Positions 9,057 through 18,262 of a DNA stretch of 64,000 nucleotides are shown here, piece after piece (the stretch's first letter is position 1; every line of letters starts with the position of its first letter). Location: positions 248,001 to 312,000 of the forward strand of contig CAXPOZ010000003.1 of NCBI GenBank assembly GCA_964219355.1, written 5' to 3'. The notes beneath the pieces are model-generated. The model was not told the DNA's origin and made no database searches. It saw only the letters and a program-made list of their open reading frames with translations. This stretch comes from Parvularcula sp964219355. GTDB taxonomy: Bacteria; Pseudomonadota; Alphaproteobacteria; Caulobacterales; Parvularculaceae. The position numbers and the translations under genes were made by a program.

Positions 9057-9761
9057 ATGTTCGAAGAACTCGATTACGCCCCCACCCCTATTGGCCCGGT
9101 CAGCTTGCGGCGGCGCATGGACCCGGTGCTGAAAAGGGAAGTCTTCGAGGTCAAGCTCGGCGAGGAATTCCTGATGTCGAGCGCCTATACGGCGTCCGAA
9201 GAAGCCCTCTCGTCGCTAGGCTTGGGCGCAGCGAAAGGAGAAGGTCTCGACGTGCTCGTCGGCGGACTCGGGCTTGGCTATACGGCGAAGGCCGCGCTCG
9301 ACTGCCCGAAGACAGCGAGGCTTTATATCGCCGAATATCTCTCCCCCGTGATCGACTGGCACCGCCGCGGTCTCCTGCCCATGGGGACTGCGCTCACCGA
9401 TGATCCGCGCACGCAGATCATCGAGGGAGACTTTTTCGCGATGGCGGCGGCACAGTCTTTCGGTCCGGTGAGCGGCGCAGCCTGTCTTGATGCGATCCTC
9501 GTCGATATTGACCATTCGCCCGAGGCGCTTCTCTCGCCGCACAGCCGGCCCTTTTATGATGAGGAGAGCCTTGCCCGGCTCTCCACCATGCTTCGGCCCG
9601 GCGGGGTCTTTGGTCTGTGGTCGGATGACCCGCCTGATGCGCGGTTCACGGCTCGGCTGGAAGCGGCCTTCGGCAAGGGCTGGGCAGAGCCGGTGACAAT
9701 CGAGCGCCCGCTTACCGGGACGCCGATCATCCAGACCGTCTATTTCGGGCAGGTCGCCTAA
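9057..9761 (+). CDS. Spermidine-synthase-like methyltransferase-fold protein
   Basis: This is a 234-residue protein of the spermidine synthase-like Rossmann class. A nucleotide-binding type glycine motif VLVGGLGLGYTAKAAL is followed by IAEYLSPVIDWHRRG, the usual acidic ligand region. DAILVDIDHSP and a GGVFGLWSDDPPD strand-turn complete the fold. The start at 9057 is chosen because GAGGGAG stands about seven bases upstream, and the longer in-frame starts lack this. It is divergent from glpK and stands alone. True spermidine synthases are usually longer and carry a clearer GGGDG motif, so the substrate is unknown. A spermidine-synthase-like or SAM-dependent methyltransferase label is the safest. 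Confidence 0.65.
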   Translation: MFEELDYAPTPIGPVSLRRRMDPVLKREVFEVKLGEEFLMSSAYTASEEALSSLGLGAAKGEGLDVLVGGLGLGYTAKAALDCPKTARLYIAEYLSPVIDWHRRGLLPMGTALTDDPRTQIIEGDFFAMAAAQSFGPVSGAACLDAILVDIDHSPEALLSPHSRPFYDEESLARLSTMLRPGGVFGLWSDDPPDARFTARLEAAFGKGWAEPVTIERPLTGTPIIQTVYFGQVA

Positions 9762-9767
9762 GCTGTC

Positions 9768-11366
9768 TCACGCAACGAGACCAAAGCTCTCCGCCCGCGC
9801 CCTTCCCCAGCGTGCGCGATAGTCAGGATAGTCCTCCCCCGACTCGAGAAGGAAGCCCGACGGCAAATAAGGATAGGCCTCATCGCCGGAAATCATCTGG
9901 CCCTGATGATCGCGCTGCATGAAATGATGCGGCAGGAAGGCACGCGGATCAGTGAGCCCTGCGGCGGCGGCCATCTCGACCAGCGCTTCGACCGTATTGT
10001 GATGGAAGTTCGCGACCCGCTGCGCCTTGTCATCCGTATCAAGAGCACGCGCGAGCGATTTGTCCTGCGTGGCGATGCCGACCGGGCATTTATTGGTGTG
10101 GCAGGCCTGTGCCTGAATACAGCCGAGGGAGAACATGAAACCGCGGGCGGAGTTCACCCAATCCGCGCCCATGGCAAGGATGCGCGCGATCTCAAACCCC
10201 GTCACCAGCTTGCCGCTCGCGGCAATGCGGATGCGGTCGCGCAGGCCTGCGCCGAGCAATGTGTTGTGCACGAAGTATAGCCCCTGCTCGAGCGGCATGC
10301 CGATATGGTTGGCAAATTCGAGCGGGGCCGCGCCTGTGCCGCCTTCCTTGCCGTCAACCGTGATGAAGTCAGGCGTGATGCCTGTCTCCAGCATGGCCTT
10401 GGCGATGCACATGAATTCGCGACGGTGTCCGATACAGAGCTTGAAGCCGACCGGCTTGCCGCCTGATTCCTCGCGAAGCTGGGCGATGAATTCCATCATC
10501 TCGATTGGCGTTGAAAAGGCGCTATGCGCAGCCGGTGAGACGCAATCCGCACCCATCGCAATGCCGCGCGCCTCAGCGATTTCAGGCGATATTTTTGCGG
10601 CGGGCAGCACCCCGCCATGGCCGGGCTTTGCCCCTTGGCTGAGCTTCAGCTCGATCATCTTGACCTGCGGGTCGGCAGCGGTCACGGCAAAACGTCCCGC
10701 ATCAAATGTTCCGTCTGCGGCACGGCACCCGAAATAGCCCGAACCGATCTGGTAGATGAGATCCCCACCCTGCCGGTGATAGCGGCTGATCCCGCCCTCG
10801 CCTGTATTATGCGCAAAGCCGCCGCGCTTTGCGCCTTCATTGAGCGCCTTGATCGCATTAGGTGAGAGCGCACCGAAACTCATCGCGGAGATATTATAGA
10901 TCGACGCCTCATAGGGCTGGCGGCAATCAGGTCCGCCAATCATGACACGTGCATTGGTCGTCACATGCGCGACCGGCACTATCGAATGGGTCATCCACGC
11001 AAAGTCGGTACCGTAGACATCGAGCTTGGTGCCAAAGGGGCGCTTGTCCTCAACATCCTTCGCACGCTGATAGACGAGAGACCGCTCATCGCGCGAGAAA
11101 GGCTCTTCGTCACTGTCGCTCTCGATGAGATACTGGCGGATCTCCGGCCTTATCCCCTCGAAGACGAAGCGCATATGTCCGAGAACGGGGTAATTGCGAA
11201 GGATCGAATGGCGGCGCTGGAAGACGTCCCAGACGCCCATCGCAGCGATTGCGCCGAAGACAAGAACAGCGGGCAGGAACCAGAGGCTGAATGCCATGCC
11301 GAGCAGGCTCAAAGCTGTCAGCACCACTGCCAGACCAAAAGTCGCGTATCGCTTGATCATCTTCAC
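9768..11366 (-). CDS. FMN-binding glutamate synthase-domain protein, membrane-anchored
   Basis: This is a 532-residue protein. Residues 1-45 contain two hydrophobic segments, followed by a glutamate synthase central/FMN (GltB-like) TIM barrel. Conserved parts are SFGALSPNAIKALNEGAKRG, GEGGISRYHRQGGDLIYQIG, KLSQGAKPGHGGVLPAAKIS and DFITVDGKEGGTGAAP. The cysteine cluster CIQAQACHTNKCPVG matches the 3Fe-4S ligands of glutamate synthases. It lacks the glutaminase domain, so it is not a complete glutamate synthase. Homologues of this single-domain form are common but poorly characterised. The start is either GTG 11366 or ATG 11360. It stands convergent to the preceding gene. Confidence 0.85.
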   Translation of the reverse strand: MKMIKRYATFGLAVVLTALSLLGMAFSLWFLPAVLVFGAIAAMGVWDVFQRRHSILRNYPVLGHMRFVFEGIRPEIRQYLIESDSDEEPFSRDERSLVYQRAKDVEDKRPFGTKLDVYGTDFAWMTHSIVPVAHVTTNARVMIGGPDCRQPYEASIYNISAMSFGALSPNAIKALNEGAKRGGFAHNTGEGGISRYHRQGGDLIYQIGSGYFGCRAADGTFDAGRFAVTAADPQVKMIELKLSQGAKPGHGGVLPAAKISPEIAEARGIAMGADCVSPAAHSAFSTPIEMMEFIAQLREESGGKPVGFKLCIGHRREFMCIAKAMLETGITPDFITVDGKEGGTGAAPLEFANHIGMPLEQGLYFVHNTLLGAGLRDRIRIAASGKLVTGFEIARILAMGADWVNSARGFMFSLGCIQAQACHTNKCPVGIATQDKSLARALDTDDKAQRVANFHHNTVEALVEMAAAAGLTDPRAFLPHHFMQRDHQGQMISGDEAYPYLPSGFLLESGEDYPDYRARWGRARAESFGLVA

Positions 11367-11440
11367 TGCCCCCGAATCAGAATGGCTCCGAGGTGATCTA
11401 GATTGAGTCTGTCAGGACCAGCAGGCGACTTTTGATGACC

Positions 11441-12184
11441 CTAGCCGGACAGAGATGCGTATCTGGAAGAGACCAACACGATGCCGGCAATCTGGACGAA
11501 GATCGCTGCGATAGCATTGAACAGCAGAATAACCCCAGCCAGCAGCGCGGACCGCCAAAGCTTCCCACCGGTAGATTTGCCGTCGAAGGCACCCCGGAAC
11601 GAGGTCGTAAAATCTGTGAGAAATGCAATGACTGCGATCACGAAACCAAATTTGGCCACGAGCTCGATGCTCATCTGACCCATGGAGGGCAGAATAAACA
11701 GCATTAGCGTCGCACTCGGCACGACAGTGGCAAAGACATATCGCTGCCGCAGGGCAAAGCTCGTCTTCTGCCCCCAGAATGGATAAATCAGGGCAAGGAA
11801 CACCAGGCCAATGGCCTGAAAAATCGGCGTGATCCCATAGATCCACAAGGCCGCCTGTTCACCCATATCCTGATGGGTCATGCCTTCGACAGGAACCGCA
11901 CCGCCGTCCTTGAAGCCCTGCACGTAGGCCTGGACTAACGGCGTATCGCTCCCGATCCAGAGGAATTGGAGAAAAGACATCAGAGCAACGAGAGACAGCC
12001 AGAGCCGGATTGAGGGCGTGAAATGCTTTTGCCACTCCGGCTCCTGTGCTGCGGCAAAATAACGTCGCGGATGCGCCCATAGCGCCCAGATGGATACAAG
12101 CCCTCTGATATTCAGGCCGAAAAGGTCCTGCGCCGCATCGTCAAATGAGATGCGTGGCAGCTCCGACTGCTCTTTCTTTGCCAT
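11441..12184 (-). CDS. Hypothetical inner-membrane protein
   Basis: This is a 247-residue integral membrane protein not recognised as a named family. A soluble N-terminus with DLFGLNIRGLVSIWALWAHP precedes four or five hydrophobic segments, among them IRLWLSLVALMSFLQFLWIG and ALWIYGITPIFQAIGLVFLA. The pattern of a short cytosolic head and then four helices, with the WAHPRRYF motif, loosely resembles the DUF3667 protein encoded at 51647-52654. That likeness is an impression, not an alignment. The start at 12184 (MAKKEQSELPR) removes four unlikely residues. It is divergent from cobT, with 119 bases between starts. Confidence 0.6.
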   Translation of the reverse strand: MAKKEQSELPRISFDDAAQDLFGLNIRGLVSIWALWAHPRRYFAAAQEPEWQKHFTPSIRLWLSLVALMSFLQFLWIGSDTPLVQAYVQGFKDGGAVPVEGMTHQDMGEQAALWIYGITPIFQAIGLVFLALIYPFWGQKTSFALRQRYVFATVVPSATLMLFILPSMGQMSIELVAKFGFVIAVIAFLTDFTTSFRGAFDGKSTGGKLWRSALLAGVILLFNAIAAIFVQIAGIVLVSSRYASLSG

Positions 12185-12303
12185 GTTCCGCCTCATTCAG
12201 AGCGCATCCCGTGCACCCAGTCCCTGCCTCCGGTTAGCAGTATTCTTCGATCTGCCAAAACACCGCCATTATCCCCGCCGCGATTCTGCGCTAGGGGGCC
12301 TTC

Positions 12304-14172
12304 ATGAGTGAGACAGAGTCCCCCCTCGAACGGTTCAAACGGCTGCTCGGCCAGACGGCGAAAGCGATTGCCGCCGACCCAGAGGCAGAAATCAAATTCG
12401 GTGGTGAGCAACCCAAGGTCACTGGCAATGAAGCGCGCATTCCCGTGCCGCCGCGCAGGCTTGATGTCGCCAAGCGCGCCATTGCCCGCGGCCATTCGGA
12501 TGCTGCCGCGCTGAAGCTCGCCCATCATGATGAGCTCCTGCACACCAAACTCACCCCGCAGAATGCGCAAGGGGCAGCCGTCTATTCGGCGCTTGAGGAG
12601 ATGCGGATCGAGGCCATCGGCACGCGGCATCTGAACGGCGTCGGTGACAATCTCGAGGCGGCGCTGACCAAACGGCTCGAGGACAAGGGCTATCAACGCA
12701 TGGAGGACCGTCAGGATATTCCGCTGACGGAGATCATGGCGCTGCTCGCCCGCGAGAGGATGACCGGCCGTGAAGTGCCCGAGCCTGCCCGCAAGCTTGT
12801 CGATCTGTGGCGCAAGGAAATCGAGGACAAGGCCGGCGATGCGCTCGATCAACTGGCAAAGCTGGGTGACCTTGCCGATCAGGCCGCCTTCTCTGACCTC
12901 GTGCTGGACCTCCTCGCCGATCTCGATATCGCCGATGAGAAAGGCAATGAGGAAGCCGAGGACGAGAACGCCGACAACGAATCGCAAGCCGAGGAAGACG
13001 ACGCGCCTGACGATCCGGGCGAAGACGAAAATGACGGCAAGGACGACGCGCCCGAGGACGATCAGGAAGAGGACTCCGTCCCTGAGCTCGGCGAGGCCCG
13101 CGAAGGCGAAGCAGAGATCCGCGACGAACCCGCCGAATGGGACGAAAGCGATGAAGAGGCTGATGCCCGCGCCCGGGCGGAGATGGCCCAGCGCCAGAAC
13201 CTGCCCGACGATATGGGGCTCAACTATCATCCCTATACAACCCAGTTCGATGAGACCGTGCATCCGGATGAGCTTTGCGATCCGGAGGAACTGACCCGCC
13301 TGCGCCAGCAGCTCGATAACCAGTTAGAGGGCCTTCACGCGGTCGTCGCGCGGCTTGCCAACCGGCTGCAGCGCCGCCTCCTCGCCCAGCAGAACCGGGC
13401 ATGGCAGTTCGACCTTGATGAAGGCATTCTCGATGCGGCCCGGCTCGCCCGTGTCGTTGTCGATCCGACCCAGCCGCTCTCCTACAAGCAGGAGAAGGAT
13501 CAGCCCTTCAAGGACACATCCGTCACCCTGCTGATCGATAATTCAGGTTCCATGCGCGGTCGGCCGATCACTGTGGCGGCGCTCTGCGGAGACATTCTTG
13601 CCCGTACGCTGGAGCGCTGCGGGGTCTCGGTCGAGATCCTTGGGTTTACGACTCGTGCCTGGAAGGGCGGACAGTCCCGCGAGAAATGGGTGATGGATGG
13701 ACGTCCGAAAAATCCGGGCCGCCTCAACGATCTCCGGCACATCATTTACAAGCCGGCCAGCGTGCCGTGGCGGCGAGCAAAGGACAATCTTGCGCTGATG
13801 CTCAAAGAGGGCCTGCTTAAGGAGAATATCGACGGTGAGGCGCTCAAATGGGCGCATGATCGGCTGCTCTCCCGGCCCGAAGCGCGCCGTATCCTGATGG
13901 TTATTTCCGATGGCGCGCCGGTCGATGACACGACATCGTCCGCCAATGGCGCGGGCTATCTCGACCGGCATTTGCGCGACGTCATCTCCTATATCGAGAA
14001 CATGTCGCCGGTGGAGTTGCTGGCCATCGGGATCGGCCATGACGTCACCCGCTTTTATCGCCGGGCCCTGACGATTGCCGATGTCGAACAGCTCGGCGGC
14101 GCGATGACAGACCAGCTCGCCGCCCTCTTCGATGATGATGTCCCGCCCGCCGTGATGCGGCGGCGAGCGTAG
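12304..14172 (+). CDS. cobT: Cobaltochelatase subunit CobT
   Basis: This is a 622-residue AAA+-partner subunit of the aerobic cobalt chelatase, which inserts cobalt into hydrogenobyrinic acid a,c-diamide together with CobN and CobS. The N-terminal CobT domain is followed by a very acidic Asp/Glu-rich linker at about residues 209-294. A C-terminal von Willebrand A domain carries the metal-ion-dependent adhesion motif LIDNSGSMRG near residue 410. ERCGVSVEILGFTTRAWKGG is conserved in the family. Length matches. AGGGGG stands eight bases before the ATG. The usual partner cobS is not next to it here. The 3' neighbour starts 11 bases downstream. Confidence 0.93.
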   Translation: MSETESPLERFKRLLGQTAKAIAADPEAEIKFGGEQPKVTGNEARIPVPPRRLDVAKRAIARGHSDAAALKLAHHDELLHTKLTPQNAQGAAVYSALEEMRIEAIGTRHLNGVGDNLEAALTKRLEDKGYQRMEDRQDIPLTEIMALLARERMTGREVPEPARKLVDLWRKEIEDKAGDALDQLAKLGDLADQAAFSDLVLDLLADLDIADEKGNEEAEDENADNESQAEEDDAPDDPGEDENDGKDDAPEDDQEEDSVPELGEAREGEAEIRDEPAEWDESDEEADARARAEMAQRQNLPDDMGLNYHPYTTQFDETVHPDELCDPEELTRLRQQLDNQLEGLHAVVARLANRLQRRLLAQQNRAWQFDLDEGILDAARLARVVVDPTQPLSYKQEKDQPFKDTSVTLLIDNSGSMRGRPITVAALCGDILARTLERCGVSVEILGFTTRAWKGGQSREKWVMDGRPKNPGRLNDLRHIIYKPASVPWRRAKDNLALMLKEGLLKENIDGEALKWAHDRLLSRPEARRILMVISDGAPVDDTTSSANGAGYLDRHLRDVISYIENMSPVELLAIGIGHDVTRFYRRALTIADVEQLGGAMTDQLAALFDDDVPPAVMRRRA

Positions 14173-14182
14173 GAATGTTCAG

Positions 14183-15202
14183 ATGAGCCCGCTTCTTGCC
14201 CTCCTCCTCGCCGCCCAGCCGACAGTCATCGATGTCGTTGCGAACCCGTTTCCCAATGACCTTTCGGGCAGGCTCGGCTGCACGCATTTCGAAAGCGGCA
14301 TCACCATTGAGGGCGTGCCGGTCATTGGCGGGCTTTCCGCTATGCGCATTGACGGCGACCAGATCACGCTGATCGGCGATGACGCCCTTGCCTATTCAGG
14401 GAAGGTGATCCGAAATGAAGACGGCTTCATCCGGGGGCTGAAAGACCTCAGCCGCCTCCCCCTCACCAACAAAAAGGGCGAGCATCTCGCCAAGAGCCGA
14501 GGCGACAGCGAAGGGCTAGCCCTTTACGGCAGCGGCGCGATTGTCAGCCTTGAACGTAAACACCGTATCTCCCGCTTCCGTATCACTGACAAAGGGTGGA
14601 CGGAGGATTTACCGCTCTATGAGGAAACAAGCAAACGACTCAAACCCAATCAGGGGTTCGAGGCGCTGACTGAGCTGAAAGACGGCAGACTACTGGCAAT
14701 CAGTGAAGGCAAGGATGAGGACGGTCTCGCCCTTGTCGTCCTCCTCATGCGGGAGGGTGACCGCTGGGAAGCGGTTGAAACTTCCTACCGTCCCGGCGCG
14801 GATTTCAATGTCACGGACGTCAGTGTCGATCCCAAGACCGGCGATCTTTTCGTCCTAGAGCGGGCCTTCTCCAAAATACGGGGGCCGCGCGCCCGGCTGG
14901 CCCGCGTGGCCGCCCCCGACCTTTTCGAAGGCGCGGTCATGGAAGGCGATGAGATGGTCCGGCTCTCCGCCCTTAATGGCGTCGACAATATGGAGGGGCT
15001 GCAGATGGAGCGCCGCGCGGATGGCGCCCTCCTCGCCCACATGATCTCGGACGACAATTACAACCGGCTGCAGCAAACTGTGGTGATGGGTTTCCGGATC
15101 GATGAGGCGAGATGCTCAGCGTCCGCCATACCCCGAAACGCGGCCCGAGCGCGGCCGGAAGCTGTGCCGCAAGGTGCGGTAGAGGCCGACAAAGACCACT
15201 GA
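14183..15202 (+). CDS. Esterase-like activity of phytase family protein
   Basis: This is a 339-residue protein matching the esterase-like phytase domain (beta-propeller) family. The opening MSPLLALLLAAQP is a short hydrophobic leader, probably a signal peptide. Propeller strands recur, for example DSEGLALYGSGAIVSLERKH, NQGFEALTELKDGRLLAISE and DNMEGLQMERRADGALLAHM. In this family the propeller is periplasmic and its true substrate is mostly unknown. It follows cobT after 10 bases and may be cotranscribed. Its last 87 bases overlap the 3' end of the convergent membrane-protein gene. Confidence 0.75.
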   Translation: MSPLLALLLAAQPTVIDVVANPFPNDLSGRLGCTHFESGITIEGVPVIGGLSAMRIDGDQITLIGDDALAYSGKVIRNEDGFIRGLKDLSRLPLTNKKGEHLAKSRGDSEGLALYGSGAIVSLERKHRISRFRITDKGWTEDLPLYEETSKRLKPNQGFEALTELKDGRLLAISEGKDEDGLALVVLLMREGDRWEAVETSYRPGADFNVTDVSVDPKTGDLFVLERAFSKIRGPRARLARVAAPDLFEGAVMEGDEMVRLSALNGVDNMEGLQMERRADGALLAHMISDDNYNRLQQTVVMGFRIDEARCSASAIPRNAARARPEAVPQGAVEADKDH

Positions 15203-15880
15203 CATCACAAGCTGGAGCATGAAGTTTGTGCCCATCCAGTAGACCCACGGTGCGCCTGTCGCGGCATAGACCACGAAGAAATAGATCATTGACTGAACGC
15301 CCAGCCCGCCTGCCAGTGCAAGGAAGGGCGGGCGCCACCAGCGGCTGCCGCGCGTCAGGTCATAGATCGCCACGGCCACATGCGCCCCGGCATACCAGCC
15401 CGAAACCAGCCCCAGCATGTAACGGCCATTGGGGAAGTCAGATTGCTGGAGGGTCGGCGCCAGATAAATCAGCATCAGGAGTGTCAGGATGATCGCCGCC
15501 GTCCAGGCGAGCGCCAATGCCTGATGCGCAACGCGGCCCCCATGCCGGCGGGTCAGAAGAACCAGCAGGAAGATCCCGGCAGTAAAGAAGAGGTCGCCGC
15601 GTGAAAGCCACTGGCTCGGCTTGAGGCTCTCAACGCTCGTCCAGCCATCAAAGAGCTTTGCGGGAATGTCAGCGAGAAGGAGCCCGCCAATCAGGAAGGG
15701 CAGAAAGAGGAGCGCCACGCCAGCGGCAGAGACGACGCGGTCGGCAACTCGGCCAAACAGCATCTGCAACCGGTAGCCGGTGGTCAGCTCCTGGGCACGA
15801 TAACGTTCAACGACACGCGGGGAGCTTTTGGCTCCCTCGCTATCGGACGTATCATCAATGGTGAAATCCGTGGCGGTCAT
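15116..15880 (-). CDS. Hypothetical six-helix membrane protein
   Basis: This is a 254-residue protein of unknown function. A hydrophilic N-terminus of about 45 residues is followed by about six transmembrane segments, for example VVSAAGVALLFLPFLIGGLL, LFFTAGIFLLVLLTRRHGGR and TAAIILTLLMLIYLAPTL. A basic tail ends in RPRSGRVSGYGGR. No catalytic motif was recognised. The stop lies inside the end of the opposite-strand phytase-like gene. The next gene upstream on the same strand is rpmB, 44 bases away, so it may ride on the rpmB transcript. Confidence 0.6.
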   Translation of the reverse strand: MTATDFTIDDTSDSEGAKSSPRVVERYRAQELTTGYRLQMLFGRVADRVVSAAGVALLFLPFLIGGLLLADIPAKLFDGWTSVESLKPSQWLSRGDLFFTAGIFLLVLLTRRHGGRVAHQALALAWTAAIILTLLMLIYLAPTLQQSDFPNGRYMLGLVSGWYAGAHVAVAIYDLTRGSRWWRPPFLALAGGLGVQSMIYFFVVYAATGAPWVYWMGTNFMLQLVMSVVFVGLYRTLRHSFRPRSGRVSGYGGR

Positions 15881-15924
15881 ACCCGCCTATCTTGCAATTG
15901 CCGCGCCGGAACGGGCAAGCCGGT

Positions 15925-16206
15925 TCAGGCAGTCGCGGCGACAATCTCACGCTTCAGCTTGCGTGCCTTGTCAGACAGGACGTCTTCCTTGGCTTTCAGC
16001 AGGAAAGCGTCGAGCCCGCCGACATGGTCGACAGAGCGCAGCGCATGGGCCGAAATGCGGAACTTGAAGCGGCGCTCGAGCTTTTCGCTCTCAAGCGTGA
16101 CGTTGCACAGGTTCGGTTCGAACCGGCGCTTGGTCTTGTTGTTCGCGTGCGACACGTTATGGCCTGACATCGGCCGTTTGCCGGTGAACTCGCAGACACG
16201 AGACAT
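15925..16206 (-). CDS. rpmB: 50S ribosomal protein L28
   Basis: This is a 93-residue large-subunit ribosomal protein. The family signature CEFTGKRPMSGHNVSHANNK at the N-terminus is unmistakable, followed by TKRRFEPNLC and a basic C-terminus. Length is normal for the alphaproteobacterial form. A GAGGT sequence lies about eight bases before the start. It is divergent from the DUF3108 gene, an arrangement seen in other alphaproteobacteria. Confidence 0.97.
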   Translation of the reverse strand: MSRVCEFTGKRPMSGHNVSHANNKTKRRFEPNLCNVTLESEKLERRFKFRISAHALRSVDHVGGLDAFLLKAKEDVLSDKARKLKREIVAATA

Positions 16207-16268
16207 GGGGCGTACCTCTTAACGGGCGGGCGCAAAGGCCCGTGGGTTGTCGGAATTCGGAATGGCGG

Positions 16269-16297
16269 GGGCTACCCGAGAGAAACCTCGCCGTCAA
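16269..16297 (-). promoter_or_regulatory. Possible rpmB promoter
   Basis: On the minus strand TTGACG (16297-16292) and TAGCCC (16274-16269) are separated by 17 bases, a good -35 with a weak -10, as is common in GC-rich alphaproteobacteria. It lies about 65-90 bases upstream of the rpmB start. Confidence 0.4.
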
Positions 16298-16428
16298 GAA
16301 AGACTTATCATTTCTCCATCAGTCCCAAAATGATAAGGCCGCGCGCTGAACCTGCCGAACCGTAAGGTGCCTGTCTCAAATGAAGATGTTAGGCCCGGGG
16401 CAAGATTTGAAGTTAAAGGGAGACGGTC

Positions 16429-17364
16429 GTGAAAAATACTTACAGTATTCACGCACTGTTATGTTTTATTACAGCAGCATCGCCTGCATTCGCGGAAGAC
16501 TATCCTGATCAGGGGACTCGCGAATGGCGCGAATTGTTTGCCGTTGATCCATCACCTACTGCCCTGCCCTATATGCCGGTTCCCGAGCCGTCAGGCGGGC
16601 TGACCTATAGTGCGCGGTTCAAGGGTGAGATTGCGGGATTCGATGTCGGCCGGGTCTTCCTCGATGTCTCCGCATCGGACGAAAACTACTCTGTCTTCTA
16701 TAAAATGGAGCAGAAAGGGGTCGCCCGCTGGTTCTCCGACGCCGAGGCGACCTCGAAAGCGCGCGGCAGTTTCGGCGAGAACGGCCGAATCGCCGAGCAC
16801 TATTATTTCAACCACGATTATGAAGCCGAAGACGACCAGCAATATGTTGAGATCTTCCGCCGTAACGGCGACCGGCGCATGCATCTGTGGACGAGCCCGG
16901 TCTATACCTTCCACCAGCCGGTGGGTGAGCAGATCGCGCTGAACGCCGTGGATCCCATGGCGGGCCTGCTCGCGCTCGGCTTTCTGGATAATAATAAAGG
17001 CAAGAACCCCTGTGACCGGACTGTGGAGGTCTTCGATGGCCGCCGCCTCTTCCGCCTCGTCCTGAAAAGCGAGGGCACAGAGAAGCTCAAGCGGCGCGGC
17101 AACAATGTTTATCGGGGTACGGCCTATAAGTGCCGACTGTACCAGGAGAAGATCGCCGGTTATCGCGAGGACAAGCGCGGCGATGTCGATGGCGATGTCT
17201 GGGTTTATCTCGTTGATGTGCCGCAGGCCTTCCGTAGCGATGAAATGGCCTATGTGCCGGTGATGATCCGCGCCAAGCAGGGCCTCTTCACCGCCTGGCT
17301 CGAGGGCGAGAACCCGACGATCACCGCCGCCGATGGCCGGTCGGTCAATCTAGGGGATATGTAA
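16429..17364 (+). CDS. DUF3108 domain-containing secreted protein
   Basis: This is a 311-residue exported protein. The GTG start at 16429 is backed by AAAGGGAG eight bases upstream. Residues 1-22 form a signal peptide ending in SPAFA before EDYPDQ. The rest resembles DUF3108 proteins: GLTYSARFKGEIAGFDVGRV begins the beta-rich domain, and KCRLYQEKIAGYRED and VPVMIRAKQGLFTAWLEG are typical late strands. The function of the family is unknown, though an envelope lipid or porin-like fold has been discussed. It is divergent from rpmB, and the next gene begins at the base after its stop codon. Confidence 0.75.
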   Translation: MKNTYSIHALLCFITAASPAFAEDYPDQGTREWRELFAVDPSPTALPYMPVPEPSGGLTYSARFKGEIAGFDVGRVFLDVSASDENYSVFYKMEQKGVARWFSDAEATSKARGSFGENGRIAEHYYFNHDYEAEDDQQYVEIFRRNGDRRMHLWTSPVYTFHQPVGEQIALNAVDPMAGLLALGFLDNNKGKNPCDRTVEVFDGRRLFRLVLKSEGTEKLKRRGNNVYRGTAYKCRLYQEKIAGYREDKRGDVDGDVWVYLVDVPQAFRSDEMAYVPVMIRAKQGLFTAWLEGENPTITAADGRSVNLGDM

Positions 17365-18045
17365 GTGCGACGCATGAAGAAGCCTGAAACAGTAGATTCT
17401 CTGACCAAATTTGGACGGATCCGGCTGTCGGAGCATTTCTTCATGCGCGACTTTCTTTTCTCCGACATCGCAGCCATCCATGGCTTCTCAAACATCCCCG
17501 ATGATCCTGATCTTGCTGTAGAAGCCGGAACAAGACTGTGTGAAGATCTTCTTGAACCTTTGCAGCGGGTATTCGGCCGAATTGTCATTCGTTCCGCATA
17601 CAGGTCATGTGAAGTGAATGACTTCGGGAGCAAGAATAAGTACAACTGCGCCGCAAACGAAAGAAACTATGCCGCACATATCTGGGATCGACGTGATGCA
17701 AACGGGCATATGGGCGCAACTGCATGCATCGTGATTCCAGAATTCGTTGATGCTTTTCCAAACGAAGGAGCTTGGACGAAGCTCGCCTGGTGGATTCACG
17801 ATAATCTTCCGTACTCGAGCCTCTATTTCTTTCCGATCAATTTTGCCTTCAATATTACATGGCACGAAAAGCCCGTTCGACGAATCGATAGCTATACACG
17901 CTGGATCACTGACGCTGGCGAAAGCAAGACAGGCACACTAACAAAACCCGGCTTTGACAATCACGACGGTGATCATCGCACCGAATGGGAAGATCTCTCT
18001 AAAGTTTTCGATTTATCCAAAGCGCATCGAGATACACCTCAATAG
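17365..18045 (+). CDS. M15-like peptidase-fold protein (uncertain), AT-richer than neighbours
   Basis: This is a 226-residue cytoplasmic-looking protein with no signal peptide. The middle part recalls VanY/M15_3 D-Ala-D-Ala peptidases: IVIRSAYRSCEVNDFG resembles the SGYRS region, GHMGATACIVIP resembles the Hx(2)GxAxD zinc motif but with Cys where Asp is expected, and NITWHEKP resembles the final zinc histidine. If this reading is right, one ligand is changed and activity is doubtful. The GTG at 17365 abuts the previous stop, and an ATG at 17374 is equally possible. Base composition and codon use are clearly more AT-rich than the flanking genes, which hints at later acquisition. The family assignment is tentative. 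Confidence 0.5.
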   Translation: MRRMKKPETVDSLTKFGRIRLSEHFFMRDFLFSDIAAIHGFSNIPDDPDLAVEAGTRLCEDLLEPLQRVFGRIVIRSAYRSCEVNDFGSKNKYNCAANERNYAAHIWDRRDANGHMGATACIVIPEFVDAFPNEGAWTKLAWWIHDNLPYSSLYFFPINFAFNITWHEKPVRRIDSYTRWITDAGESKTGTLTKPGFDNHDGDHRTEWEDLSKVFDLSKAHRDTPQ

Positions 18046-18184
18046 CTGAAACCGCATAAAGCCGTAACTTATTAGCCGCCTAACATTTGCCCTTCTGCGT
18101 CCCTGCTTTTTTCCCGATGTGGAGAAGACCGCTGGGGATGGGGCATGTCGTCTCCTGATATCTGAGGGGCGGAGTACCCGCTCC

Positions 18185-18217
18185 GTCAGCCTACGGCTGA
18201 CACCTCCCCCACGGGGG
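18185..18217 (+). repeat. Double hairpin intergenic repeat
   Basis: GTCAGCC-TAC-GGCTGAC (18185-18201) is followed by CCCCC-AC-GGGGG (18206-18217). Two adjacent perfect stems of this type form a dispersed intergenic repeat familiar from several alphaproteobacterial genomes. It lies in the 450-base gene-free stretch 18046-18496, together with the two palindromes and the terminator listed below. I see no gene there. Confidence 0.5.
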
Positions 18218-18262
18218 AAGACATTCTCTCATTGGAGAAACCTCACTCCCAACCGCCGCTCA

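Noticed and set aside
12193..13263. A 356-codon open frame opposite cobT
   Set aside because: It mirrors the acidic linker of cobT, whose Asp/Glu-rich codons leave the opposite strand stop-free. No ribosome site or family match is seen.
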